From an uncultured Bacteroides sp. (lineage in GTDB: Bacteria; Bacteroidota; Bacteroidia; Bacteroidales; Bacteroidaceae): a stretch of DNA of 64,000 bases. The translations under genes were made by a program, and so were the position numbers. Location of the stretch: the NCBI GenBank assembly GCA_949288585.1, contig CASEKR010000017.1, positions 32,589-96,588 of the forward strand. The letters run 5' to 3'. The notes under the pieces were generated by a model. That model was not told where the DNA came from and ran no database searches. It saw nothing but the letters and a program-made list of their open reading frames with translations. Below are positions 8,894-17,361 of the stretch, one piece after another; positions within the stretch are counted from its first letter, which is position 1, and each line of letters begins with the position of its first letter.

Positions 8894-9669
8894 GACTGGT
8901 CGATTCACATTCCCATCTTTTCCTGGAGGAGTTTGAAGAAGACTTGCCGCAGGTGATAGAACGTGCCCGGCAGGCGGGCGTTTCCCACATCTTCATGCCT
9001 AATATTGACAGCACGACCCTTGCGCCGTTGCAGCAGGTCTGTGCCGCCTATCCCGGTTATTGTTTCCCCATGATAGGGCTGCATCCTACATCCGTAAACG
9101 CGGATTATGAAGCGGAACTGGCCGTGGTGGAGCGACAATTGCGTTCGGGTTATCCTTACGTGGCCGTAGGGGAAATCGGGATGGACTTGTATTGGGACAA
9201 AACCTTTGAAGGTCAACAGCGGATAGCCTTGGAGCGCCAACTGCGCTGGGCCTTGCAGTATGATTTGCCGGTGGTGATTCATTGCCGGCAGGCATTTGAC
9301 GAAATCTTCCAGGTGATGGAATCCTATCTCGACACCTCTTTGCGCGGCATCTGGCATTGCTTCTCCGGGACGGAAGAGGAGGCTCGGCGCGCCCTTTCCT
9401 TTCCAGGCTTTTTGTTGGGCGTCAATGGGGTGCTGACGTTCAAAAAGTCGGCTCTTCCAGAGGTCTTTCGTGGTGTTCCCTTAGAGCGGATGGTGCTGGA
9501 GACGGACTCCCCTTATCTGGCTCCTGTGCCCCACCGTGGGAAAAGAAACGAGAGCGCCTTCGTGAAAGATACCCTGTTGAAGTTGGCGGAAATAGTGGGA
9601 GAACACCCCAGTCGGGTGGCCGAAATCACCTCGGAAAACGCCTTGAGAATGTTCGGACAATGCAGATAG
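8890..9669 (+). CDS. TatD-family metal-dependent deoxyribonuclease/hydrolase
   Basis: A 259-residue amidohydrolase-fold enzyme. It has the metal-binding HSH near the start (MRLVDSHSHLF, H7 and H9), GEIGMDLYWDK, VVIHCRQAFDEI, WHCFSGTEEEARRAL and the C-terminal METDSPYLAPVPHRGKRNES-type block, all in TatD order. Relatives are 3'-5' exonucleases involved in DNA repair or turnover. The ATG at 8890 is chosen because it starts exactly at the conserved first strand and overlaps the previous stop. In-frame codons further upstream lie inside the preceding gene. Confidence 0.93.
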   Translation: MRLVDSHSHLFLEEFEEDLPQVIERARQAGVSHIFMPNIDSTTLAPLQQVCAAYPGYCFPMIGLHPTSVNADYEAELAVVERQLRSGYPYVAVGEIGMDLYWDKTFEGQQRIALERQLRWALQYDLPVVIHCRQAFDEIFQVMESYLDTSLRGIWHCFSGTEEEARRALSFPGFLLGVNGVLTFKKSALPEVFRGVPLERMVLETDSPYLAPVPHRGKRNESAFVKDTLLKLAEIVGEHPSRVAEITSENALRMFGQCR

Positions 9670-9756
9670 GTCTCTTTATTCCTTTAAAATATATTAAAAA
9701 GAAGCCTCTCTGCCGATAAAACTTTTTAGGATGCGAAGAAAGAAAAAAAAATAAAC

Positions 9757-9764
9757 TACTTTTG
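9757..9764 (+). promoter_or_regulatory. Putative promoter -7 box TACTTTTG for tRNA-Ser
   Basis: This matches TAnnTTTG 52 bp before the tRNA 5' end. No obvious -33 element is seen. Confidence 0.55.
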
Positions 9765-9816
9765 CACCCGAAAAACGAAGGCGGTGCATCAGTACCCTTC
9801 CTTCGGGTTGACATAA

Positions 9817-9904
9817 GGAAAGATGCTCGAGTGGTTGAAGAGGCACGCCTGGAAAGCGTGTATACCCCAAAAGGGTATCCGGGGTTCGAATCCCCGTCTT
9901 TCCG
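9817..9904 (+). tRNA. tRNA-Ser (anticodon GGA)
   Basis: This is an 88-nt cloverleaf. The acceptor pairs GGAAAGA with TCTTTCC and is followed by discriminator G. The anticodon stem CACGC/GCGTG flanks the loop CTGGAAA (anticodon GGA). A long variable arm (TACCCC...GGGTA), diagnostic of class II tRNAs, precedes the T arm CGGGGTTCGAATCCCCG. The 3' CCA is not fully encoded. It reads UCC/UCU serine codons. Confidence 0.97.
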
Positions 9905-9933
9905 CAAAGTTAGCTTTTATACCGTATTTCAGA

Positions 9934-9962
9934 GGGCGCATCATTTTGGTGCGCCCTTTTTT
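9934..9962 (+). terminator. Rho-independent terminator after tRNA-Ser
   Basis: Stem GGGCGCA / TGCGCCC with a 9-nt loop, followed by six T residues. Confidence 0.9.
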
Positions 9963-10076
9963 GTCCTTGTCTTTTGCCGAGTTCTTGCCTTTGCCAAGGT
10001 TCGCAGTGTTTTCCTTTTCAAATGATAATTTTAGTCTTTATATCGTGCTCGCGTTAAGTATGTGGGGAGGCTCATT

Positions 10077-10203
10077 GGGGAACATTTTGTTTCACTGCAT
10101 TGGAACATTTTGTTTCACTGCGACGAAACAATGTATTTCACTATGAAGAAACAATGTGTTTCGTGCTGCGGAACAAAGTGTTTCACCGTAGTGGGACGAA
10201 AGT
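10077..10203. repeat. Short tandem array C, period 22-23 bp, about five units, upstream of rlmN
   Basis: Units share GRAACA-n-TGTTTCAC and are spaced 22-23 bp; one unit has the perfect dyad GAAACA-N3-TGTTTC. The first two units are nearly identical, later ones are diverged. The same unit family recurs at 33379-33460. The array ends about 50 bp before the rlmN -7 box, so it lies outside the predicted transcript. The remaining gap between the tRNA terminator and the array shows nothing recognisable. Confidence 0.88.
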
Positions 10204-10253
10204 GGAATAGCCAAATACTTTCCGGTCGGGGACGGAATATCGGGGAAAAGCGT

Positions 10254-10261
10254 TACCTTTG
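10254..10261 (+). promoter_or_regulatory. Putative promoter -7 box TACCTTTG for rlmN
   Basis: Matches TAnnTTTG and ends 29 bp before the rlmN ATG. Confidence 0.7.
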
Positions 10262-10290
10262 CAGTCCGTTAGAGGAAATATCGGACAATC

Positions 10291-11325
10291 ATGCAGAAAC
10301 AATCCCTTTTAGGTATGACGCTTGCCGAACTGCGGGCGGTAGTGAAAGAACTGGGCATGCCTGGCTTTTCCGCCGGGCAGATTGCTTCGTGGCTTTACGG
10401 CAAGCAGGTGTCGTCGGTGGACGAGATGACGAATTTGTCGCTGAAACACCGCGCCTTGTTGTCGGAACGCTATGATGTGGGGCGGGAAGCGCCAATGGAT
10501 GCCATGCGTTCTGTGGACGGTACGGTGAAGTATCTCTACCGGGCGGGCGAAGGTCATTTCGTGGAGGCTGTCTATATTCCGGACAACGACCGCGCCACGC
10601 TGTGCGTGTCGTCGCAGGTGGGCTGCAAGATGCATTGCCAGTTCTGCATGACTGGCCGGCAGGGCTTCTCCGCGAACCTGACGGCCGGGCAAATTATCAA
10701 TCAAATTCTGTCGTTGCCCGAATGCGGCCGCCTGACCAACGTCGTCATGATGGGCATGGGCGAACCTTTGGACAACCTGGACGAGGTGCTGAAAGTGCTG
10801 GACATCCTGACCGCCCCCTATGGCTTTGGCTGGAGCCCCAAGCGCATCACGTTGTCGACCGTCGGGCTGCGCAAGGGCTTGCGCCGCTACCTGCAGGAGA
10901 CGGACTGCCACCTAGCTGTCAGCCTGCATTCGCCCGTACCGGCGCAACGGGCTGCGTTAATGCCGGCCGAGCGGGCTTTTCCCATCACGGACATCGTGGA
11001 CGAACTGCGGCAGTACGACTTCAGCAAGCAGCGCCGCCTGTCTTTCGAATACATCCTGTTCAAGGGCGTCAACGACTCGGTGGCTCATGCGAAGGAATTG
11101 CTGAAACTGTTGCGCGGGCTCGACTGCCGCATCAACCTTATCCGTTTCCATGCCATCCCGGGTGCGGGCCTGGAGGGATGCAGCCCCGAAGAGATGACGG
11201 CTTTCCGTGATTACCTGACCTCGCACGGGCTGTTCACTACCATACGCGCCTCGAGGGGCGAGGACATCTTTGCGGCTTGCGGCATGTTGTCTACGGCGAA
11301 GATGGAAGAAAAAAATGGGAATTAA
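10291..11325 (+). CDS. rlmN: 23S rRNA (adenine-C2)-methyltransferase / tRNA methyltransferase RlmN
   Basis: A 344-residue radical-SAM enzyme that methylates C2 of A2503 in 23S rRNA and A37 of some tRNAs. The 4Fe-4S triad CxxxCxxC is at C112, C116 and C119 (CKMHCQFC). The two catalytic cysteines used for methyl transfer are visible as C105 (ATLCVSSQ) and C330 (FAACGML). GMGEPLDNLDEV, the SAM-binding GGEP-like block, and STVGLRKGLRR are present. Length matches the family. The ATG follows a -7 box at 10254 by a short leader. It seems to be a single-gene unit, with pdxA 127 bp downstream. Confidence 0.96.
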   Translation: MQKQSLLGMTLAELRAVVKELGMPGFSAGQIASWLYGKQVSSVDEMTNLSLKHRALLSERYDVGREAPMDAMRSVDGTVKYLYRAGEGHFVEAVYIPDNDRATLCVSSQVGCKMHCQFCMTGRQGFSANLTAGQIINQILSLPECGRLTNVVMMGMGEPLDNLDEVLKVLDILTAPYGFGWSPKRITLSTVGLRKGLRRYLQETDCHLAVSLHSPVPAQRAALMPAERAFPITDIVDELRQYDFSKQRRLSFEYILFKGVNDSVAHAKELLKLLRGLDCRINLIRFHAIPGAGLEGCSPEEMTAFRDYLTSHGLFTTIRASRGEDIFAACGMLSTAKMEEKNGN

Positions 11326-11452
11326 TATAAATTATCACTGCCATTGTGGCAGATGTACCGCATTCTTCGTAATTTCGCCTGCTTGCCTTTGAGGGGGCGT
11401 TGCGCGCAAGCGTGGAAGGAATGGTACTAACGCATTAAATAAATAACCGGAG

Positions 11453-12544
11453 ATGGAAGAAAACAAGATAAAAATAGGAATAACGCAAGGCGATATAAAC
11501 GGAGTAGGGTATGAGGTGATTCTGAAGACATTCGCCGACCCAGTCATGTTCGAACTGTGCACCCCGGTGGTCTACGGCTCGCCCAAGGTGGCCGCCTACC
11601 ATCGCAAGTCGCTCGACCTGCCCACCAATTTCAGCATTGTCTCTTCGGCAGCCGAGGCCGCCGAAGGGCGGCTGAGCGTGGTGAACTGCACGAACGACGA
11701 GGCGAAGGTGGAGTTTTCTAAGGCCGACCCCGAAGCGGGGAAGGCAGCCTTGGATGCGCTGGAAACGGCGATGGAGGAGTATCGCAAGGGGCTGATAGAC
11801 GCCATCGTGACCGCCCCCATCAACAAGCACACCATCCAGTCGGAGCAGTTCGCCTTCCCGGGCCACACTGAATACATTGAGCAACGGTTGGGCGACGGCG
11901 CGAAAGCGCTGATGATACTGATGAAGGGTGACCTGCGCGTCGCGTTGGCGACGGGTCACGTCCCCGTCAACCGGATAGCTCCCACGCTCACCCAGGAACT
12001 GCTGAAGGAGAAACTGGCCATATTCCACCGTTCGCTGAAGCAAGACTTCGGCATCAGCGCCCCGCGCATCGCGGTCTTCTCGCTGAACCCCCACGCCGGG
12101 GACGGCGGCCTGCTGGGGACGGAAGAGGAAGAAGTGATTATCCCCGCCCTGAAAGAAATGAGCGCCAAGGGCATCCTGTGCTATGGACCTTATCCGGCTG
12201 ACGGGTTCATGGGTTCCGGCAACTTCACCCGTTTCGACGGCATCCTGGCCATGTATCACGACCAGGGCCTGGCTCCGTTCAAGGCGTTGGCGATGGATGA
12301 AGGCGTGAACTTCACAGCGGGTCTGCCGGTGGTGCGGACTTCCCCGGCCCACGGAACGGCTTACGACATTGCCGGCAAGGGCATCGCCTCGGAAGACTCC
12401 TTCCGCCAGGCCGTTTACGTCGCCATCGACGTCTTCCGCAACCGTCAGCGCGCCAAGGCAGCCGCAGCCAACCCCTTGCGCAAGCAGTATTACGAGAAAC
12501 GGGATGACAGCGACAAACTGAAACTCGACGCGGAAAAAGATTGA
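11453..12544 (+). CDS. pdxA: 4-hydroxythreonine-4-phosphate dehydrogenase PdxA
   Basis: A 363-residue NAD-dependent dehydrogenase of pyridoxal-5'-phosphate synthesis (DXP-dependent route). It starts KIGITQGDINGVGYEVILK, the family N-terminal block. Conserved blocks VTAPINKH and FPGHTEYIEQRLG (metal-ligand His about residue 138) and the region MYHDQGLAPFKALA then GLPVVRTSPAHGTAYDIAG are all present. The gene is complete. Its stop lies 5 bp before the sigma-54 activator ATG, so it is probably cotranscribed with that gene and lptE, a neighbourhood known from other Bacteroidales. Confidence 0.95.
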   Translation: MEENKIKIGITQGDINGVGYEVILKTFADPVMFELCTPVVYGSPKVAAYHRKSLDLPTNFSIVSSAAEAAEGRLSVVNCTNDEAKVEFSKADPEAGKAALDALETAMEEYRKGLIDAIVTAPINKHTIQSEQFAFPGHTEYIEQRLGDGAKALMILMKGDLRVALATGHVPVNRIAPTLTQELLKEKLAIFHRSLKQDFGISAPRIAVFSLNPHAGDGGLLGTEEEEVIIPALKEMSAKGILCYGPYPADGFMGSGNFTRFDGILAMYHDQGLAPFKALAMDEGVNFTAGLPVVRTSPAHGTAYDIAGKGIASEDSFRQAVYVAIDVFRNRQRAKAAAANPLRKQYYEKRDDSDKLKLDAEKD

Positions 12545-12549
12545 AAGCT

Positions 12550-13791
12550 ATGACAAAAGCAGAAATACAGCAAGTCAAACTGCGCTTTGGCATCATCGGC
12601 AACAACGAAGGCCTGATGCGGGCCATTGATGTGGCTATCCAAGTGGCGCCGACCGACTTGTCCGTGCTCATCACCGGCGAGAGCGGCGTGGGAAAGGAAA
12701 GTTTCCCCCAGATTATCCACCAATACAGCCGCCGCAAGCACGGGCAATACATTGCCGTCAACTGCGGTGCCATCCCGGAAGGAACCATCGACTCCGAACT
12801 CTTCGGGCACGAGAAGGGCGCCTTCACAGGCGCCATCGGCGAGCGGAAAGGCTATTTCGGCGAAGCCAACGGCGGAACCATCTTCCTGGACGAGGTGGGC
12901 GAATTGCCGTTGCCTACCCAGGCCCGCCTGCTTCGTGTGCTGGAGAGCGGCGAATTCATCAAAGTGGGCTCGTCCAAGGTGGAGAAGACCGACGTGCGCA
13001 TCGTGGCCGCCACCAACGTCAACCTGCGGCAGGCCATTGCCGACGGGCGCTTTCGCGAAGACCTGTATTATCGCCTGAACACGGTGCCTATCCAGATTCC
13101 GCCCCTGCGCGGACGGGGCGAAGATGCGCTCCTCTTGTTCCGGAAGTTCGCTTCTGACTTTGCCGAGAAATATCACATGCCGGCCATCCAACTGACGGAT
13201 GAGGCCAAGCAAGTGCTGCTGGCTTACTCCTGGCCGGGCAATGTGCGCCAGTTGAAGAACATCACGGAGCAGATATCCATCATCGAGACCAACCGCGACA
13301 TTACAGCCCCCATCTTGAGGAACTACCTGCCCGAACAGGAGAACGTCCAGCATCTGCCCGCCTTGGCGGGCCGGCGGGAGAAGAGTTTCGAGAGCGAACG
13401 CGAAATCCTGTACCAGGTGTTGTTCGACATGCGGCAAGATGTGACCGAACTGAAGAAACTGGTGCACACCATCATGGCCGAACGGGAGAACGCCGCCGTG
13501 GGCAACAAGCCGACCTATTACACAACTGCTCCTTCTGTCGTGCCCCAGCCGTTGGAGGCCAACGTGCCCACCATTATCCGACAGCCCGCAAAGCCCTCCG
13601 CAACCGTGGATGATGATATCCAGGACACGGAAGAATACGTGGAAGAATCGTTGTCGCTGGACGATGTAGAGAAAGAAATGATACGTAAGGCGCTTGAGAA
13701 ACATCACGGCAAGCGCAAAAGCGCCGCCCAGGATTTGAACATATCCGAGCGCACCCTGTATAGAAAGATTAAAGAATATGGTTTGGATTAA
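12550..13791 (+). CDS. Sigma-54-interacting AAA+ transcriptional activator without receiver domain
   Basis: A 413-residue bacterial enhancer-binding protein. The AAA+ domain begins almost at the N-terminus: Walker A GESGVGKE (residues 43-50), the sigma-54 contact loop GAFTGA (90-95), Walker B GGTIFLDEVGE, then RFREDLYYRLN and WPGNVRQLKN. A variable linker (about 290-370) leads to a C-terminal Fis-type HTH (KRKSAAQDLNISERTLYRKIKEY). There is no response-regulator, PAS or GAF sensory domain, so its activity must be controlled otherwise. The ATG at 12550 is preferred to a TTG 9 bp upstream. It overlaps lptE by 14 bp. Confidence 0.93.
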   Translation: MTKAEIQQVKLRFGIIGNNEGLMRAIDVAIQVAPTDLSVLITGESGVGKESFPQIIHQYSRRKHGQYIAVNCGAIPEGTIDSELFGHEKGAFTGAIGERKGYFGEANGGTIFLDEVGELPLPTQARLLRVLESGEFIKVGSSKVEKTDVRIVAATNVNLRQAIADGRFREDLYYRLNTVPIQIPPLRGRGEDALLLFRKFASDFAEKYHMPAIQLTDEAKQVLLAYSWPGNVRQLKNITEQISIIETNRDITAPILRNYLPEQENVQHLPALAGRREKSFESEREILYQVLFDMRQDVTELKKLVHTIMAERENAAVGNKPTYYTTAPSVVPQPLEANVPTIIRQPAKPSATVDDDIQDTEEYVEESLSLDDVEKEMIRKALEKHHGKRKSAAQDLNISERTLYRKIKEYGLD

Positions 13792-14302
13792 GAGAATAAT
13801 ACCGGCTGTCGCCTTGGGAATGCTACCGTTCCTGGTGACCTCCTGCAAAGTGCAAATGGGACTTGCGCCCATCAGTTCTATTGACTATTCGAAAGTGAAG
13901 ACGGTTTCCATAGCCGAGTTCCAGAACCATGCGGAGTATGTCTACGCCCCTTTGGTCATTGAGTTCAATCAACGCCTGAAGGACATGTTCATCCAGCAGA
14001 CCCGCCTGCAACTGGTCAACTCGGGCGGCGACCTGGAGTTGGACGGGGAAATCACCGGCTACAACCAGTATAACCAGGGTGTGGACGCCAGCGGATACTC
14101 TTCGGAAGTGAAGCTGACGCTGACCGTCAACGTGCGCTATGTCAATAATACCAACCACGAAGAGGACTTCGAACAGCAGTTCTCTGCTTTCCAGACGTAT
14201 GACGCCAACCAACTCCTGACCGCCGTGCAGGACGAACTGATTACGCTGATGGTGAGGGATATTACGGAACAAATCTTTAACTCGACGGTAGCTAACTGGT
14301 AA
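13778..14302 (+). CDS. lptE: LptE-family outer-membrane LPS-assembly lipoprotein
   Basis: A 174-residue lipoprotein. The N-terminal signal ends in lipobox VTSC near residue 23. The mature part (KVQMGLAPISSIDYSKVKTVSIAEF, LDGEITGYNQYN, and a C-terminal helix with MVRDITEQIFNSTVANW) matches the LptE/RlpB pattern of Bacteroidota. There LptE plugs and chaperones LptD for LPS insertion in the outer leaflet. The gene starts inside the end of the sigma-54 activator and its stop overlaps the next start as TAATG, so three genes are coupled. This suggests that envelope assembly is controlled together with the activator. Confidence 0.88.
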   Translation: MVWIKRIIPAVALGMLPFLVTSCKVQMGLAPISSIDYSKVKTVSIAEFQNHAEYVYAPLVIEFNQRLKDMFIQQTRLQLVNSGGDLELDGEITGYNQYNQGVDASGYSSEVKLTLTVNVRYVNNTNHEEDFEQQFSAFQTYDANQLLTAVQDELITLMVRDITEQIFNSTVANW

Positions 14303-15060
14303 TGGCTTTGGCACTTTTGCAACAATGGATGAAGCATCCGGAACTTTTGGACCGAGAGACGCTGTCGGAACTGTGCGGGCTTTTGGACCGCTATCCCTAT
14401 TTTCAGTCGGCGCGCTTGCTTTACTTGGAGAATCTGTATCTCTTGCACGATGCAAGCTGGGGCGACGAGTTGCGTAAAGCTGCTTTGTACGTGGCTGACC
14501 GGCGTATCCTGTTCCATCTGACGGAAGGCGGACGTTATGTGTTGCAACCGCAACATCATCCCGCATCCGGCAGGGACGTGGAAGAGCCGGGTGTTGACCG
14601 GACATTGGCGTTGATAGATGCTTTTCTGGCTAAGTCTCCGGACGAACAAGACCCCGTGCAACAGCCGGTTGGGTTGGACTACACCATGGACTACACCGCC
14701 TATCTGTTGCAAGAAGAGGCGGACGATGAGGGGAACGAGGAAACGCCCCAGTTGCGTGGCCATGAACTGATAGACGGGTTTATCCAGCAAAAATCGGAAG
14801 CTCCCTCCGAAACCCATGAAGAAAACGGGGAGACGGTTGTGAGCGGGGCTGAACTAGTGGCTGTGGACGGCTCTGAAGAAGGTCTGGATGAAAGTTGTTT
14901 TACGGAAACTTTGGCTAAAATCTATATCAAACAGCACCGATATGAGAAGGCTCTTGAAATTATTAAAAAGTTAAGTTTGAATTATCCAAAAAAAAACGCT
15001 TACTTTGCAGACCAAATCAGATTTTTGGAGAAATTGATTATTAACGCTAAATCAAAATAA
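14302..15060 (+). CDS. TPR-like conserved protein between lptE and secG
   Basis: A 252-residue soluble protein, not recognised by name. It starts ALALLQQWMKHPELLDRETL with helical pairs. The C-terminal 60 residues contain one clear tetratricopeptide-like repeat (ETLAKIYIKQHRYEKALEIIKKLS followed by KNAYFADQIRFLEKLI). The middle (about 90-190) is acidic and probably flexible. It overlaps the lptE stop by 1 bp and ends 5 bp before secG, so it belongs to this envelope/secretion operon. A scaffold role is plausible but unproven. Confidence 0.8.
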   Translation: MALALLQQWMKHPELLDRETLSELCGLLDRYPYFQSARLLYLENLYLLHDASWGDELRKAALYVADRRILFHLTEGGRYVLQPQHHPASGRDVEEPGVDRTLALIDAFLAKSPDEQDPVQQPVGLDYTMDYTAYLLQEEADDEGNEETPQLRGHELIDGFIQQKSEAPSETHEENGETVVSGAELVAVDGSEEGLDESCFTETLAKIYIKQHRYEKALEIIKKLSLNYPKKNAYFADQIRFLEKLIINAKSK

Positions 15061-15065
15061 CAAAA

Positions 15066-15419
15066 ATGTACGTACTATTAATTATCTTTATGCTGATTGC
15101 AGCTGTGTTGATGTGCTTCATCGTGTTGATCCAGAACTCTAAAGGCGGAGGCCTGGCTTCGAGTTTCTCTTCGTCCAACCAAATTATGGGCGTGCGGAAG
15201 ACGACCGATTTCCTGGAGAAAGCAACTTGGGGATTGGCTGCAGCCATGGTAGTGATAAGCATCGCTTCGGCCTATGTGTTGCCCACGACTTCTGCAAAGA
15301 GCGATGTGATTTTGGAACAGGCCCAACAGGAAGAGAGCACGAATCCTTATAACATGCCTCTCGGGACGAATGCACCGCAGGCCGAAATGCCGGCCGCACC
15401 GGCAGATTCTGCTAACTAA
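15066..15419 (+). CDS. secG: Preprotein translocase subunit SecG
   Basis: A 117-residue inner-membrane protein with two transmembrane helices (about residues 2-22 and 51-72). Between them is the conserved SecG segment VLIQNSKGGGLASSFSSSNQIMGVRKTTDFLEKATW. The C-terminal tail, rich in Ala/Pro/Gln, is typical of Bacteroidota SecG. It assists SecYE in protein export. It is the last gene of the operon and is followed by a strong terminator at 15454. Confidence 0.94.
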   Translation: MYVLLIIFMLIAAVLMCFIVLIQNSKGGGLASSFSSSNQIMGVRKTTDFLEKATWGLAAAMVVISIASAYVLPTTSAKSDVILEQAQQEESTNPYNMPLGTNAPQAEMPAAPADSAN

Positions 15420-15453
15420 GGAGGAGGCGTGCTGTCTTTAATGGAAAAAATAG

Positions 15454-15488
15454 AGAGGGTTGATGCCGCTGGTAGGCATCAACCCTCT
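15454..15488 (+). terminator. Rho-independent terminator after secG
   Basis: Perfect 14-bp stem AGAGGGTTGATGCC / GGCATCAACCCTCT with a 7-nt loop, followed by a short T-rich stretch. Confidence 0.92.
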
Positions 15489-15522
15489 TATTGTATATGT
15501 AAACTTTTAAGTGAAGAAGAAA

Positions 15523-16911
15523 ATGACAGAACAACTGAAACAGAAGTTGAATGATTCCAAGGCAACCCGTTGGGGGGCGTTGGCGATTGTCGCGTTTACG
15601 ATGATGGCGGCGTATTATGTGAACGACGTGGTTGCGCCGCTGAAGTCGATGTTGGAAGTGGACCTGGGCTGGACAAGCTCAGATTTCGGCTTCTATACGG
15701 GCGGTTATAGTTTCTTGAATGTGTTTTTCCTGATGTTGATATGGGGCGGCCTGATTCTGGACCGTTTCGGCATCCGTTTCACGGGTAGGCTGGCTACCAT
15801 ATTGATGGTGCTGGGCACTGCCTTGGAATATTATGCCATGACTGCCTTGGCTGAACCGGGGGCGCAACTGTTTGGATATTCAGAGATGTTCGGCTATAAA
15901 GTCGGGGTGTTCATGGCCTTTATTGGTTACTCCATCTTTGGGGTGGGCGCCGAGGTGGCCGGCATTACGGTGACGAAAATCATTGCCAAGTGGTTCCACG
16001 GCAAGGAATTGGCCACGGCCATGGGCGTACAGGTCGCTTTGGCTCGTATCGGTTCGCAGGCCGGGTATGCGGTAGCTATCCCGTTGGCCCGTTCGTTTGA
16101 AATCACGACTCCGGTCTTGGTGGGATTGGTGTTGCTGTTGGGCGGACTGATTGCCTTCTTCGTATTCGCGGTGATGGACCGGAAACTGGACAAACAACTG
16201 GAGGCGGAGTCTGTGGCTGCCGGCGGGACTGACCCGGCGGAGAAGTTCTCTTTCAAGGATGTGAAGAACATCTTGGTCAACCCGGGTTTCTGGTTGATTG
16301 CCTTGTTGTGCGTATTGTTCTATTCCTGTGTATTCCCTTTCCAGAAGTTTGCTTCCGAGTTCATGATTCTGAAGTATGGCATCAATGAAAACGTGGCCGG
16401 AACTTTCGCCGGGTTGCCTGCCTTGGGTGCCTTGTTCCTGACTCCTATTTTCGGCGGATATATTGACAAGCGTGGAAAGGCCGCTTCCATCATGCTGTTG
16501 GGTTCGGCCATGCTGATTGGGGTGCATTTCCTCTACGCTATTCCGGTTATTGATTATTGGCTGGTGGCCATCGTGCTGATGATTATACTTGGCATCGCTT
16601 TCTCCTTGGTGCCTTCGGCCATGTGGCCGGCTGTGGCCAAGATATTCCCGGTGAACCAGTTGGGTACGGCTTATGCGCTGATATTCTTCATCCAGAACAT
16701 CGGTCTGTGGGGTATCCCGACCTTGATAGGCAAGGTGCTTGATGTTTATTGCATTGTCGGGCAGGACGAGACGGGTGGCAACATTTATGATTATACGGTT
16801 CCGATGTGCATCTTCACTGGCATTGCTTGCCTGTCGTTGTTGGTGGCTTTCCTGCTGAAGCGTGCCGACAGGAAGTATGGCTACCAGTTGGAAGAACCTA
16901 ACATTCATTAA
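15523..16911 (+). CDS. Major facilitator superfamily (MFS) transporter
   Basis: A 462-residue inner-membrane transporter with about 12 hydrophobic helices split by a cytoplasmic loop (about residues 215-245, MDRKLDKQLEAES...EKFSFKDV). The loop between helices 2 and 3 reads GGLILDRFGIRFTGR, the MFS G-x3-D-R-x-G-x-R motif. KWFHGKELATAMGVQVALARIG resembles helix-4/5 motifs of oxalate/formate-type or nitrate-type porters. The substrate cannot be inferred. The ATG at 15523 is preferred to a GTG 12 bp upstream. It is followed 19 bp later by the small PqqD-like gene, probably in one operon. Confidence 0.88.
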   Translation: MTEQLKQKLNDSKATRWGALAIVAFTMMAAYYVNDVVAPLKSMLEVDLGWTSSDFGFYTGGYSFLNVFFLMLIWGGLILDRFGIRFTGRLATILMVLGTALEYYAMTALAEPGAQLFGYSEMFGYKVGVFMAFIGYSIFGVGAEVAGITVTKIIAKWFHGKELATAMGVQVALARIGSQAGYAVAIPLARSFEITTPVLVGLVLLLGGLIAFFVFAVMDRKLDKQLEAESVAAGGTDPAEKFSFKDVKNILVNPGFWLIALLCVLFYSCVFPFQKFASEFMILKYGINENVAGTFAGLPALGALFLTPIFGGYIDKRGKAASIMLLGSAMLIGVHFLYAIPVIDYWLVAIVLMIILGIAFSLVPSAMWPAVAKIFPVNQLGTAYALIFFIQNIGLWGIPTLIGKVLDVYCIVGQDETGGNIYDYTVPMCIFTGIACLSLLVAFLLKRADRKYGYQLEEPNIH

Positions 16912-16930
16912 GGAGCGTGACGCTGACGGG

Positions 16931-17281
16931 ATGAAACGTTCGTCGAGATTCAATCTGCTGGAGACTGTCCCGGTGCGCAGTGCGCACATCGTGACAGAGT
17001 GGGAGGGGGAGTGTGCTGTCTTGGCATACCCCCGTTTCAAGCGGGCGTGGGTGCGCCGTTTCTTCTTGCCCAAGGGCATGTCGCCTTTTATCCGTGTCCG
17101 TTTGGAAGAGCATGGCACGGCGGTGTGGAACCTGATAGACGGGCGGCGCACGGCGGGTGAAATCGTGTCGTTGCTGTCTTCCCATTTCGAGGGGGAGCCT
17201 GGTTATGCTTCCCGTGTCACTGCCTATCTGATGCAGTTGCAGAAGGACGGGTTCATCCGTTTGCTGGCATCGCCGGTGTAG
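16931..17281 (+). CDS. PqqD-like (RiPP recognition element fold) small protein
   Basis: A 116-residue protein with the PqqD core: RVRLEEHGTAVWNLIDGRRTAGEIVSLLSSHF followed by a second helix and YLMQLQKDGFIRLL. This winged-helix RRE fold normally delivers precursor peptides to radical-SAM or other RiPP enzymes. No precursor, radical SAM maturase or peptidase lies nearby, so its partner is unknown. It directly follows the MFS gene, which may indicate a joint function. The ATG at 16931 is used; codons further upstream overlap the MFS gene. Confidence 0.8.
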   Translation: MKRSSRFNLLETVPVRSAHIVTEWEGECAVLAYPRFKRAWVRRFFLPKGMSPFIRVRLEEHGTAVWNLIDGRRTAGEIVSLLSSHFEGEPGYASRVTAYLMQLQKDGFIRLLASPV

Positions 17282-17297
17282 TCCGGCCAAGTATAAA

Positions 17298-17357
17298 CAA
17301 AAGAGGCACATCCAGCGTCGCCGGTTGGGATTCCGGACGCTGGATGTGCCTCTTTTG
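17298..17357. terminator. Bidirectional terminator between pqqD-like and DUF4831 genes
   Basis: Long perfect 22-bp stem (CAAAAGAGGCACATCCAGCG with its complement at 17336-17357), flanked by A-rich and T-rich ends on the two sides. It serves both convergent genes. Confidence 0.93.
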
Positions 17358-17361
17358 TTTT

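Noticed and set aside
9823-10146. A 107-residue reading frame beginning MLEWLKRHAWKA
   Set aside because: Its start is the tRNA-Ser sequence and it continues through the terminator and array C.
12541-12549. TTG start for the sigma-54 activator
   Set aside because: It overlaps the pdxA stop and adds only three residues before an ATG that fits the family start.
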